A stretch of DNA of 64,000 nt from an uncultured Candidatus Saccharibacteria bacterium (GCA_938042065.1 CALISG010000007.1:59136-123135); one strand, 5' to 3'; positions 50,165 to 58,454 are shown, numbered from the stretch's first letter. Numbers and translations are program-made. Notes: a model not told the origin generated them from the sequence alone.

Positions 50165-50560
50165 GGGGCTGATATAGCGTTCGACGTAGAGAATTTAACA
50201 GGTTGTTTTGCGTACCGACTTCTGACGTTATCAGAATAAATAGTTGCAAAATTTGCAAACAAAGCGAAGGCGTTTGTTGCATCATTGATGCCACGGCAGA
50301 CAGCCTTTGCGCTAGCTGCGTAATATTACTGGCAGCCGCATCCGCCTAGACTCTTGCTATAGGCTAGGTGTGTCATATCTAGCAAGATCGGTTAATTGAT
50401 ATTTCTGCTATATTATTAATTAAGATTTTAAGCAGATCGCTAGTTCGTATGTTTGTCTAGCTTTGAGCGGATAAGCGATTATTTAACGAGTTAGACTATG
50501 TGCGTAGACAAACAACAGGTTACTCTGCGGACCCGGGGGCAGTACCCGGCAGCTCCACCA
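50165..50560 (+). ncRNA. ssrA: Transfer-messenger RNA
   Basis: A one-piece tmRNA of 396 nt that frees stalled ribosomes. The acceptor pairs GGGGCTG with CAGCTCC and ends ACCA; the 5' GGGGCTGATATAGCGTTCGACG and 3' CCGGCAGCTCCACCA are characteristic. The tag frame resumes at GCA (50246 to 50248, after TAGTT) and runs 25 codons to TAA at 50321. The encoded tag begins AKFANKAKAF and ends TAFALAA, the proteolysis signal. The tag is more than twice the usual 10 or so residues. Confidence 0.95.
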
Positions 50561-50573
50561 CATCGTTTGTTGT

Positions 50574-50594
50574 AGAGCCTTTCGGGCTCTTTTT
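50574..50594 (+). terminator. Terminator of ssrA
   Basis: AGAGCC-TTTC-G-GGCTCT followed by TTTT. Confidence 0.85.
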
Positions 50595-50606
50595 GATTTA
50601 TGCGAT

Positions 50607-50643
50607 AAAAAAAGAATGACTACCTGCGAGTAGTAGTCATTCT
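50607..50643 (-). terminator. Minus-strand terminator
   Basis: An 11-bp perfect stem (AGAATGACTAC with GTAGTCATTCT); reading the minus strand it ends in seven T. It has no minus-strand coding gene in front of it, which suggests a noncoding transcript. Confidence 0.8.
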
Positions 50644-50708
50644 AATGGTTGTGGAGTTTTCTGAAGTGTTTATTTCTGGTTCCTGTATAATTTTTTTATT
50701 CAGGAACT
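50607..50708 (-). ncRNA. Candidate small RNA, about 100 nt
   Basis: The minus strand has a promoter (TTGACA, 17 bases, TACTAT), then a hairpin GTTCCTG/CAGGAAC, an unpaired A-rich middle and the strong terminator. No open frame of useful length lies between. The layout promoter, hairpin, single-stranded stretch, terminator is that of a typical trans-acting small RNA. Confidence 0.5.
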
Positions 50709-50714
50709 ATCTCT

Positions 50715-50743
50715 ATAGTAATGTGAAAATCTGCTTGTGTCAA
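50715..50743 (-). promoter_or_regulatory. Minus-strand promoter of the candidate small RNA
   Basis: TTGACA (50743 to 50738), 17 bases, TACTAT (50720 to 50715). The -35 is perfect; the -10 matches four of six consensus bases. Confidence 0.5.
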
Positions 50744-50950
50744 TGTTTTTTAGCAAGATTGCTAGGTAAAAAATACCACACTAGATAACGGGATAATTGG
50801 AGTAAATAAATGTGTTTTATGCCTTGAAACGATACGCTAGATATGTTGATTTGTAATTCTGTAAATATCGGTTGGTAACTGACGACTGAATGTAGAGAGG
50901 GCTGTTTCTGGTGAATAGCTTAACAGAATTATTACCAGAAATTTTATCGT

Positions 50951-51169
50951 ATGGTGCGGGGAGGTCTAACGTGTAAGGAATGCGGGGGCAAGGAAATCTG
51001 CACCTTAAGCTGGTGCTGGCAGCATAAATGTGGCGTCGGCAAAATAATTCTATGCTTATCGTGTCCAAATGTTAGCGATTGGCTAAGGGGGCTCTTCCGG
51101 TTTCATAGACAGGTTATAGAAGGCGATACTGAAACTGACGGTGACTATTTTTTGGCAGACGAAGTTTGA
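50951..51169 (+). CDS. Possible small zinc-ribbon protein
   Basis: A 72-residue frame with CKECGGKEIC at the start, then CWQHKCG and LCLSCPN, followed by a tail rich in Asp and Glu. The two CxxC pairs about 25 residues apart look like a zinc ribbon. The frame lies in a gene-poor AT-rich stretch and has no ribosome binding site or good -10 box, so it may be chance. No family is recognised. Confidence 0.35.
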   Translation: MVRGGLTCKECGGKEICTLSWCWQHKCGVGKIILCLSCPNVSDWLRGLFRFHRQVIEGDTETDGDYFLADEV

Positions 51170-51760
51170 CGGCTAGAGATCGGTCATTGGCGCTATTAGC
51201 CCAGTAGGTATTACGTGTACATAGATCGACATGTTGGGTTGTTTCTGATTCTGGTTCGTTGCTGGATAGTTTTGCTGTACATACAGTACGATGCAGGACA
51301 GATTATATAGTAGATTTTTTCATTGCGTGAATACCGACTTTTTATGATATTAATCATAATTTTTGCCATGCTGTATGTATAGTTGTCACATTTCGGATGT
51401 CATAAAATATACTGAAGATTTTGCTTAGTTTTATATAAACGTTAATTATATAAAGGATCTTTGAATACAAATAGTGTAATAAATTTTAATGGAAAATAGT
51501 TTGTATGAATGTATCGTAGTTAGCTGTTTGTTATAAGTTGAATTCGCAGTGTAGAGCCTGATGTAGTGTTGTATTTTTTAAATTCGATACGATTTAAAGT
51601 CTATTTGTTGTAATAAATAATTAATAATAACTTGATAAAATAGCTATCATTGTAATTACTACACTGTAGATAAAAACGCAACATTACAATAATAACAGAG
51701 GTACGTATAATAAAATAGTGAGCTGTAGTATAAATAACAATGTTTATATTACGATAGACG
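51170..51760. other. AT-rich stretch with no recognisable gene
   Basis: About 590 bases of unusually low G+C with stops in all frames. I see only scattered TATAAT-like and short palindromic sequences (for example ATGATATTAATCAT near 51347) and no tRNA, frame or long repeat. It could be decayed DNA, a spacer or a regulatory zone for the RNA gene that follows. Confidence 0.6.
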
Positions 51761-51789
51761 TTGACTTTTTATCATTGGTTTGCTATAGT
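51761..51789 (+). promoter_or_regulatory. Promoter of large structured RNA
   Basis: TTGACT, 17 bases, then TGC-TATAGT, a near-consensus extended promoter. The predicted start is at 51796. No open frame follows for 360 bases. Confidence 0.8.
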
Positions 51790-51795
51790 GTGAGT

Positions 51796-52135
51796 AAGCT
51801 TTTAGAAAAACAAAAAAAGCAAAACGATACCAACCAAATAAGCCTCCACAACAATAATCGACGGAAACTAGGTGGCGCCAAATAATTGTGGTTCCACCTA
51901 AGCTCCGCCTATTAAGCTGAGGCGTTGAGCGCGCGATATGTGCGCGCATTACACACCTGATTAATCCTTGAGATTGCGATGTCAGTGACCATCAGGTGTG
52001 TGGTGCAGGTCCGCGCGATCGCAAGTCTTTTGCTCGCTAAGTGCGAGCGGTCAATCGGGCAAAAAGCAGTTGTTGCAGCGACCCTAATAGTTGTTTACAA
52101 AGGTGCTTCGTTATATTGCGACGCTGCTTTTGCCT
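51796..52135 (+). ncRNA. Unidentified large structured RNA, about 340 nt
   Basis: A G+C-rich island in AT-rich DNA, with a strong promoter and no coding frame. Many stems can be drawn: TAGGTGG/CCACCTA (51869 to 51900), GCTC-CGCCT/AGGCG-TT-GAGC (51902 to 51930), a GCGC hairpin (51929 to 51947), a perfect 11-bp stem ACACACCTGAT/ATCAGGTGTGT (51951 to 52001), GCTCGC/GCGAGC (52032 to 52048) and GGCAAAAAGCAG/CTGCTTTTGCC (52058 to 52134). CCACAA (51846 to 51851) could pair with TTGTGG (51886 to 51891) as an alternative. It does not match tmRNA, RNase P, SRP, a T-box or a group I intron as I know them. The next gene has its own promoter, so this is not simply its leader. Confidence 0.65.
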
Positions 52136-52144
52136 CCTAGGTGT

Positions 52145-52150
52145 TATTAT
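52145..52150 (+). promoter_or_regulatory. Extended -10 box (TGTTATTAT), near-leaderless gene
   Basis: TGT-TATTAT, seven bases, then the ATG at 52158. Confidence 0.55.
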
Positions 52151-52157
52151 TTAAATC

Positions 52158-52538
52158 ATGTATAAACGCTTAATTGCATTTTTGATGTTTTTGTCGTTAG
52201 TGGTGTTGCTAGCGATAACGCAGACGACCGCGCCGTCCAAAGTTGGTCCGGCTATTGTAGTCGTTGTGTTTGTATTAATATATATTTTTCTTACTTGCAC
52301 ATTGACTCTCTTGCTTCTATTTATAAACAAGATTGTGAGTAAGCATAAATCTGAGCCGTCTAAGCGGAGTGCTGATGACATGTATACCTTAATGTATGGT
52401 GCAGTGTTAGCGTTAGCGCCGACTGTGATTGTTGCTGTGCAATCAATAGGACAAATTCAAGCAGGTACATATGTATTAATTACGCTCTTTATATTGTTGG
52501 CTCTTTTGTATGTTCGGCATCAGAAGCGTGTGAAGTGA
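52158..52538 (+). CDS. Small membrane protein
   Basis: A 126-residue protein with four membrane helices (about residues 5 to 22, 28 to 56, 80 to 100 and 102 to 122) and a short basic loop KHKSEPSKRSADD between the second and third. No family is recognised. It precedes the secretion ATPase genes by 50 bases and might serve the same apparatus, but this is only position. Confidence 0.72.
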   Translation: MYKRLIAFLMFLSLVVLLAITQTTAPSKVGPAIVVVVFVLIYIFLTCTLTLLLLFINKIVSKHKSEPSKRSADDMYTLMYGAVLALAPTVIVAVQSIGQIQAGTYVLITLFILLALLYVRHQKRVK

Positions 52539-52588
52539 GGATTGAGGCCTAGAAAAATTGTAAACGCATATGGTATAATTTACTTAAT

Positions 52589-53017
52589 ATGGAACCGGGT
52601 ATAAGAGAACAAGTTCCTGTGCAGAGAGAGGTGCTGCCGCAGAATAGTTACGAGACACCTACTTTTGGCATAGATGGCGGTAATCTTGAGAAGCAAAATA
52701 CTTCTAAAGAGGTGATGAATGCTGCTTCTGCAGAGGCTGTTGCTAATGCGGTTCCTCAAATAGTGCTACCTCAGCCAATTCCTATAATTCAGCCAACCGT
52801 GGATCCTGGCGCTGCTCAGTCTGCGACATCTGATGACACCACAGCGCTGATAGCCAATGATGATGACCTTATTGAAAAGGAGTGGGTTGATAAAGCTAAG
52901 AAAATTATCGCAGAGACCAAAGACGACCCGTATCGTCGCGAGGTTGAGATCGGCAAACTTCAGATAGAGTATATAAGGAAACGCTACGGGCGCGAAATAG
53001 GGAAAGTAGAGGATTAG
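52589..53017 (+). CDS. Unknown protein encoded before the secretion ATPase
   Basis: A 142-residue soluble protein. The first 95 residues are low complexity (Pro, Gln, Ala, Val, Asn). The last 45 are conserved-looking and helical: EKEWVDKAKKIIAETKDDPYRREVEIGKLQIEYIRKRYGREIG. The next gene begins 4 bases after the stop, so the two are co-translated and may form a complex. An extended -10 (TGGTATAAT) lies nine bases before the ATG. Confidence 0.75.
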   Translation: MEPGIREQVPVQREVLPQNSYETPTFGIDGGNLEKQNTSKEVMNAASAEAVANAVPQIVLPQPIPIIQPTVDPGAAQSATSDDTTALIANDDDLIEKEWVDKAKKIIAETKDDPYRREVEIGKLQIEYIRKRYGREIGKVED

Positions 53018-53020
53018 GTA

Positions 53021-56000
53021 GTGTCTGGCGGCGGGATAGGCACTCTTGTAACATTGTTTGCAATAGCTTTGGTGATCGGGCTAGGGTCTTTTGTTGTGTT
53101 TATGGTCTATCGTAATACTCTTCGTGAGGCGAAGAACTATGAGCGCGGGCTTAAGATGGTGCCGATATTAATTCATCTACCGCCAGCTAGCGATGATATT
53201 GTTGGCGACGGGCGTGATAAACGAGATTTGACAGAAGAAGTGTTGTCGCAAGCTCAGGTTATGTACAATATTATATCCAGTACTGCCACTAAAGGTTTTA
53301 AGAGTAAGATTTATGGGCAGAGGCATTTGTCGTTTGAAATAGTGGCTCGCGATGGCTTGGTGTTCTATTATGCTGTTGTACCTACAGTGCTCACCGAGGT
53401 AGTTCGCCAGGCAATTGCAGCAGCCTACCCATCGGCTCGGCTAGAAGAGGTGTCGGAACATACTGTTTTTAGCAAGGTCGGTAAGATGAGCGGTACGATT
53501 GGTGGCGAGTTTACTTTGAGGAAGAACTTTGCTTATCCTATTGCAACATACATGGAATCTAAACGTGATGCATCGCGCGCATTGCTGAATGCTTTATCAG
53601 CAGCGACTCGCGAAGATGGTATAGGTATCCAAATATTAATTCGTCCAGCTAATGAGCGATGGGCCAAGTCGGCAGTTTCTGTCTCTGAAAAAATCATAGA
53701 AGACAAAGACAAAAAAAAGACCGGACTTTCGGTGTTCTTCTCGCCGAGCGAAATTATGGAGTCTCTATGGAAGCCGCCAGAGAGCGATGACAAAAAGCCA
53801 GAGGATAAAAAGCCGCTTAACTCCGTTGAGCAGGCGACCGTTGATGCTATCCAAGAAAAAACCCGTTATCCGGGGTACGAGGTACTGATACGGGCTGTTG
53901 TTTCGTCTAATACAGCAGCCCGTTCTCAGGTAATATTGAAAAACATTGTTGCAGCATTTGCATTATTTGACTCGCCGACGTTTAACGGATTTAAATTCAC
54001 GTTAGCAAAAAACATCGAAGAACTAACTTCGTCTTATATTTTTCGTTTCTTCCCGCAGCAGGTTAATAAGAATATATTAAATAGCGTAGAGCTGGCGACG
54101 ATTTTTCATTTGCCGGATCAGAATAGTATTCCAAGCTCGCAAGTCAAGCGCCAGATGAGCAAGCAAGTCGATGGACCGACGCAGGTGATGGAGACTGGTT
54201 TGCTGTTAGGATACAACGAATTTCGCGGTGTTAAGAAGCCAATTAGATTAAGCGATAAAGACCGCCGCCGCCATATACATATTATTGGACAGACGGGTGT
54301 TGGTAAATCAGTTTTGCAGGAAAATCTAGCCTACCAAGATATGCTGGATGGGCGGGGTTTTGCCCTGGTTGATCCGCACGGAGACCTTGCGGAGCATTTG
54401 CTAGAAAAGGTGCCAAAGGAGCGCGTTGAAGACATTATTTATTTCAACCCAAGCGATATGGACAATCCGATTGGTCTAAATATGTTTGAGTTTGACCACC
54501 CAGACCAAAAAGACTTTTTGGTACAAGAGGCTATCGGTATGCTTTATGGTTTGTATGACCCAGGACATACTGGTATCGTTGGTCCGCGGTTGGAGCATAT
54601 ATTCCGCAACTGCGCGCTGTTATTAATGAGTGATCCGGCGGGCGGTACTTTTGTCGATATACCGAAGCTCTTGGTTGATGATAGTTTCAGAAATAACAAG
54701 CTGAAATACGTTACCGACCAGCAGGTGTTAGATTTTTGGACAAAGGAGTTCCCGGCATCGCAGCGATCAAGCGAGGCAGGCGAGGTCATCAGCTGGGTTA
54801 TTGCTAAATTTGGCCCGTTCATTAGCAATGATGCCATGCGTAATATTATTGGCCAGACAAAAAGCGGCTTTGATTTTCAAGACATCATGAATAATAACAA
54901 GATTTTGCTGGTGAACTTATCGAAAGGTAAATTAGGCGATCTTAATTCTAAATTGCTTGGTATTGTCTTTGTGATGAAGTTTCAGGCTGCAGCGATGGCA
55001 CGGGCCAAGATTCCAGAGGATGAGCGCAAAGATTTTACGCTGTATGTTGATGAGTTCCAGAACTTTGCGACTGATAGCTTCGAGACTATTTTGAGCGAGG
55101 CTCGCAAATATCGATTGAGCTTGGTATTAGCTAACCAGTTCATGACGCAGCTGAAGGAAGAACTGCGCGAGGCTATTCTCGGTAACGTTGGTACAACTAT
55201 CACCGGCCGGATTGGTATAACCGACGCAGAAATTATGGTTAAGCGCTATACACCAGTGTTTGATGCAGAAGATTTGACGAAATTGCCAAACTTTGAATCT
55301 GTCTGTGTCGCCCAGATTGAAGGTGTGCCGTCTGCGCCGTTTAGTATGGCATGGATTCCCCCGATGGGCCACCAAAATGCTCAGTTGGGCGATGCCTTGC
55401 GCAGACTGTCGGCTGCAAAATACGGACATCCGCGGGCTCAAGTTGAGCGTGAGATAGCGGCGCGTACTAGCATGAATCAATCTTCTGGAAATAATAAACA
55501 GTTGAAAAATACGGCTGGAGCTGCTGCTAACACTCCTAATAAAATAGCACCGAGTAGTAGTTCGTCTTTTTTGGATGAATGGTTAGCGAAACGTAAGCAA
55601 GTAACCGGCAGAAATAGCACTACGCCGCGTCCAGTAGCTTCGCCGCTACCAGCTAATGCTAAACCGCCGATGTCTTCGACTGGCAATGTGGCGGCTGCTG
55701 GACCCACTCAATCTCAAAATTATACTGACGCTTATTCTCGTGCTTCTAGCAGTGCCTTGCCAGCTCAGCCGCAGCTACAACAGCTTCCGCAGCAGCCGTC
55801 TCGAAATAATCCAATAAATTTGGCACAGTCACAGCTTGGTGCAGTACCGCCAGCAGTTACTGCACCGCTGCAAGTTGGTGAGTCTCCTAATGTTAATTCT
55901 GCCACGCAAAGTGTTAATTTGCCGACAGAGCCAATTGCAGATAATGGTCCGATTTCGGCGCCACAACAGCCTGCTAGTAATACTCTAAATATGCGCGACA

Positions 56001-56038
56001 GCGACAATAGCGGTGAAGTTTCGATAAAATTACGTTAG
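53021..56038 (+). CDS. VirD4/TraG-like type IV secretion ATPase
   Basis: A 1005-residue membrane ATPase. One membrane helix is near residues 8 to 30. The N-terminal 400 residues hold a domain shared by CPR and gram-positive secretion ATPases. The motor has Walker A IIGQTGVGKSVLQENL (about residue 424) and Walker B LYVDEFQNFATDSFETILSEARKY, followed by LVLANQFMTQL, the sensor-like motif of TraG/TraD coupling proteins. The last 180 residues are a disordered Ser, Pro, Asn and Gln-rich tail. The GTG at 53021 is the start, after AGAGG. It likely drives DNA or protein transfer across the envelope; in Saccharibacteria such systems are thought to help host interaction. Confidence 0.88.
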   Translation: MSGGGIGTLVTLFAIALVIGLGSFVVFMVYRNTLREAKNYERGLKMVPILIHLPPASDDIVGDGRDKRDLTEEVLSQAQVMYNIISSTATKGFKSKIYGQRHLSFEIVARDGLVFYYAVVPTVLTEVVRQAIAAAYPSARLEEVSEHTVFSKVGKMSGTIGGEFTLRKNFAYPIATYMESKRDASRALLNALSAATREDGIGIQILIRPANERWAKSAVSVSEKIIEDKDKKKTGLSVFFSPSEIMESLWKPPESDDKKPEDKKPLNSVEQATVDAIQEKTRYPGYEVLIRAVVSSNTAARSQVILKNIVAAFALFDSPTFNGFKFTLAKNIEELTSSYIFRFFPQQVNKNILNSVELATIFHLPDQNSIPSSQVKRQMSKQVDGPTQVMETGLLLGYNEFRGVKKPIRLSDKDRRRHIHIIGQTGVGKSVLQENLAYQDMLDGRGFALVDPHGDLAEHLLEKVPKERVEDIIYFNPSDMDNPIGLNMFEFDHPDQKDFLVQEAIGMLYGLYDPGHTGIVGPRLEHIFRNCALLLMSDPAGGTFVDIPKLLVDDSFRNNKLKYVTDQQVLDFWTKEFPASQRSSEAGEVISWVIAKFGPFISNDAMRNIIGQTKSGFDFQDIMNNNKILLVNLSKGKLGDLNSKLLGIVFVMKFQAAAMARAKIPEDERKDFTLYVDEFQNFATDSFETILSEARKYRLSLVLANQFMTQLKEELREAILGNVGTTITGRIGITDAEIMVKRYTPVFDAEDLTKLPNFESVCVAQIEGVPSAPFSMAWIPPMGHQNAQLGDALRRLSAAKYGHPRAQVEREIAARTSMNQSSGNNKQLKNTAGAAANTPNKIAPSSSSSFLDEWLAKRKQVTGRNSTTPRPVASPLPANAKPPMSSTGNVAAAGPTQSQNYTDAYSRASSSALPAQPQLQQLPQQPSRNNPINLAQSQLGAVPPAVTAPLQVGESPNVNSATQSVNLPTEPIADNGPISAPQQPASNTLNMRDSDNSGEVSIKLR

Positions 56039-56052
56039 TTGGTTGGCAAAAG

Positions 56053-56646
56053 TTACTTGGATTTACCGAATATTAGGACGCGAATGTAATCGTAAATCAA
56101 GCCGATAACCCACCCTAAGACGAAGGTAGCAATGGTCTCTGTGCCAGATAGCGAATATCCGAAGTGCTTAGCGACTAAATATATACCAGCTGTAAGGATA
56201 AAAGCCGCAGCTGACCCTGACAGTATGGCATTAGGACGTGCTACAGTATTACCAATCACTTCGCTGCTCTTTTCGACGGCGGGGTTATGAATAACTTTAC
56301 TGAAAGTTCTGCTGGCAGGTGACATTTCGGATTGAATTTCGGTCATAGTCTTGTCGAAGGCGGCTTTGCGCTCTTGTTTAGAGGTAGGGCCGCGGCGTTT
56401 CTTCTCTGGACTGATTTCATTAGTTTTTATTTTGTTTTCTTTACGTTCTTGGGCGATTTCTCTAGCTTGGTTTAAGGCTTCATGGCGTGCTCTCTTCAGC
56501 TGTTCCTGAGAGGCTTCAGAGCTAGATTCTTTCTCTGTTTTATTTTTAGCGTTAATATTCTCTTGAGTTTTTCGATGGATTACTTCAGAGCTAGTGTACT
56601 GCTCTTTATGCTTATCGCTAAGTGATGGTATTTTTTCATTATTCAT
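56053..56646 (-). CDS. Unknown protein with charged N-terminus and two membrane helices
   Basis: A 197-residue protein. Residues 1 to 130 are highly charged (Lys, Glu, Arg) and likely coiled-coil or disordered; two membrane helices follow (about residues 138 to 160 and 167 to 190). No family is recognised. GAGGT lies before the ATG. It is read in the same direction as the LPxTG surface protein upstream of it, 38 bases apart, so the two may form one unit. Confidence 0.75.
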   Translation of the reverse strand: MNNEKIPSLSDKHKEQYTSSEVIHRKTQENINAKNKTEKESSSEASQEQLKRARHEALNQAREIAQERKENKIKTNEISPEKKRRGPTSKQERKAAFDKTMTEIQSEMSPASRTFSKVIHNPAVEKSSEVIGNTVARPNAILSGSAAAFILTAGIYLVAKHFGYSLSGTETIATFVLGWVIGLIYDYIRVLIFGKSK

Positions 56647-56684
56647 TGATAGCTACCTCATCTTTGTTTATATAATCTTATAAT

Positions 56685-58343
56685 TTATATAGTGCCTGAG
56701 TTAAAATCTCGACGAATTAAGCGGACTTCCTTTTTCAGCTGACGCGATCGTGCGTAGAAGAATGCGACAACGGCAAAGGTGATTCCGGCAAATAGCATGT
56801 TTTCGCCAGGCCCGGTGTGTGGAAGTTGAGCAACGGTTTGTTCAATTGCTTGCTTTTGTGCCGGACAGTCTACATTAATGGTCACGGAATTGCCAAAAGT
56901 ATTGGTCATCTTGCAGTCGTATGAATTAGGGTTGCCGGTACCAGTGGCTTTTGGCGAGATCGTGCTTTGGAGCTTCATGCTGAATACGCGAGTTTGAGTT
57001 TCACCAGGCTTTAGCGTGATTTTTGGCCATACCAATAGAGTTTCTGTGTCTTGGCTGCCAGAGGTGTCCTTGGTTAAGGTAGCTCCTCCTTTGTTTTCTA
57101 GCGAAGCATATTGGAGGACGTCGGCGAGATTCTCGGTGATGGTGTAGTCGGTAGCTTTCAATCCTTTGTTGGTAACAGTAATCTTGTAAATAATTTGATC
57201 AGACGCCTTGGCGGTAGTTGTCGAAGCATCGGCGTTGCCTTGTGAGGTGTTTTGGGCGGTTTTTGTTTGAATGATATCTTCTTTACACTTAGCATCTTTT
57301 ATCCACAAAGTTGTGTCGCCTGGGCATGGTTGACAGTTAGGATCTGTGGCAAGCAAGGCAGGATTTTGCGGACACTTAGCTGGCTCTACAATCTGAAATT
57401 CCTTGGTACAGCTATCACTGGTACGGTCGCCTAGAGATGTTTTCAAGATAGCTTTAACTGTATATTTACCAGCTTCAGTTTCTTTGTCAGTGACAGTTCG
57501 AGTCTTGCTTTCGATGGTTTTTAATTGTTTACCATCTCGATAGACGACAAATCTATAACCGGTAATTGAAGCGCCATTGCTGGTGTTGCCGGAGGCGGTG
57601 TATTGGTAGGTATTCTTGTTGTTAACGATTGCTAGCGACGAACATACTGCGACAGGGTCAGCTTTGCATCTCGGGTCGTTCGCAGGTAGGTTAGTCTTGC
57701 CGGGGACGGTGCACATCGGAGTATAGCAATTTGGATAGGTCCCTGATTGTCCAGGAGGGCAAGCGGGAGCTGGCGGGACGGTTAGTGTGATTAGGTTGCC
57801 GCAGCTGCGCATAATTCCGAACCACATTCCTGTCTTTGATGAACGGGCAACGTAGGCTGAATAAGCGCCTGAATTACCCCAAAGCCGCTGCGGTCTGTAA
57901 TAAAACGTTCGCGTACCACCGCCAGTTTTTACGGTGTAGCCGCCTTCACCTTGGCTTGCACCGAATACAGGTTTCATGCCCCAAGAATATAAGCCTTCGT
58001 TGCTCCTGTGATACTCCAAATTATTACCAGCTTGGTCAATATCGCTGCGAGAAATGCCGACAGCATCGTAGAGGTCACGGATATTGTTGACGTTGCTGTC
58101 ATAGGTGCTTAGTAAGGCTTGCTTACTCCATACGCCGCCATAAACCATATCAGTAGCGTCGGCAGCGGTAGCTGGCTCTGGTGCCTGAAATACGGCAAAA
58201 AACTGTACAATGAGCGCAAAAGCTGTAAAAATAAGTCCTAATCTGCGCACCGATTCTTCTTTGCGTAACCGTTTTGCATAAAAACCTAATTGTCCGACTA
58301 ATGCGGGGCTAAAGGCGAGATTTGATACTAGCTTTCTAAACAT
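56685..58343 (-). CDS. LPxTG-like anchored surface protein with DUF11-like domain
   Basis: A 552-residue exported protein. A long basic N-region is followed by a signal helix (LGLIFTAFALIVQFFAVF) and an Ala-rich cleavage region near residue 60. The mature protein has a tryptophan- and glycine-rich part, several cysteine pairs (CPPGQSGTYPNCY, CPGDTTLW), an Ig-like middle and a DUF11-like repeat (IIYKITVTNKGLKATDYTITENL). The C-terminus has a sortase-type signal: LPHTGPGE, a hydrophobic helix and a basic tail (RSRQLKKEVRLIRRDF). It is thus probably attached to the wall by a sortase. About 15 cysteines suggest disulfides. Confidence 0.85.
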   Translation of the reverse strand: MFRKLVSNLAFSPALVGQLGFYAKRLRKEESVRRLGLIFTAFALIVQFFAVFQAPEPATAADATDMVYGGVWSKQALLSTYDSNVNNIRDLYDAVGISRSDIDQAGNNLEYHRSNEGLYSWGMKPVFGASQGEGGYTVKTGGGTRTFYYRPQRLWGNSGAYSAYVARSSKTGMWFGIMRSCGNLITLTVPPAPACPPGQSGTYPNCYTPMCTVPGKTNLPANDPRCKADPVAVCSSLAIVNNKNTYQYTASGNTSNGASITGYRFVVYRDGKQLKTIESKTRTVTDKETEAGKYTVKAILKTSLGDRTSDSCTKEFQIVEPAKCPQNPALLATDPNCQPCPGDTTLWIKDAKCKEDIIQTKTAQNTSQGNADASTTTAKASDQIIYKITVTNKGLKATDYTITENLADVLQYASLENKGGATLTKDTSGSQDTETLLVWPKITLKPGETQTRVFSMKLQSTISPKATGTGNPNSYDCKMTNTFGNSVTINVDCPAQKQAIEQTVAQLPHTGPGENMLFAGITFAVVAFFYARSRQLKKEVRLIRRDFNSGTI

Positions 58344-58448
58344 TTTGCTTACCTTTTTGTGTTATTTTGAGATATATTTTCCTCTCTTTTATAATATCAT
58401 ACTTATGGCAACCGCAGCAATACCTTGAATGAACAATTTTTTTTATGG

Positions 58449-58454
58449 TATAAT
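58449..58454 (+). promoter_or_regulatory. Extended -10 box (TGGTATAAT) of gyrB
   Basis: TGG-TATAAT lies 51 bases before the gyrB ATG; the leader carries GGGAGTG. Confidence 0.65.

Noticed and set aside
50817..51068. 83-codon minus-strand frame in the gene desert
   Set aside because: No start signal or recognisable composition; it overlaps the zinc-ribbon-like frame and looks like chance.
51867..51900. GGTGGCGCC resembling a T-box core in the large RNA
   Set aside because: The sequence lacks the ACC half of the T-box bulge, no terminator follows and the next gene has its own promoter.
51749..51949. 66-codon minus-strand frame over the large RNA
   Set aside because: It runs antisense across the promoter and first stems of the RNA and has no ribosome binding site.
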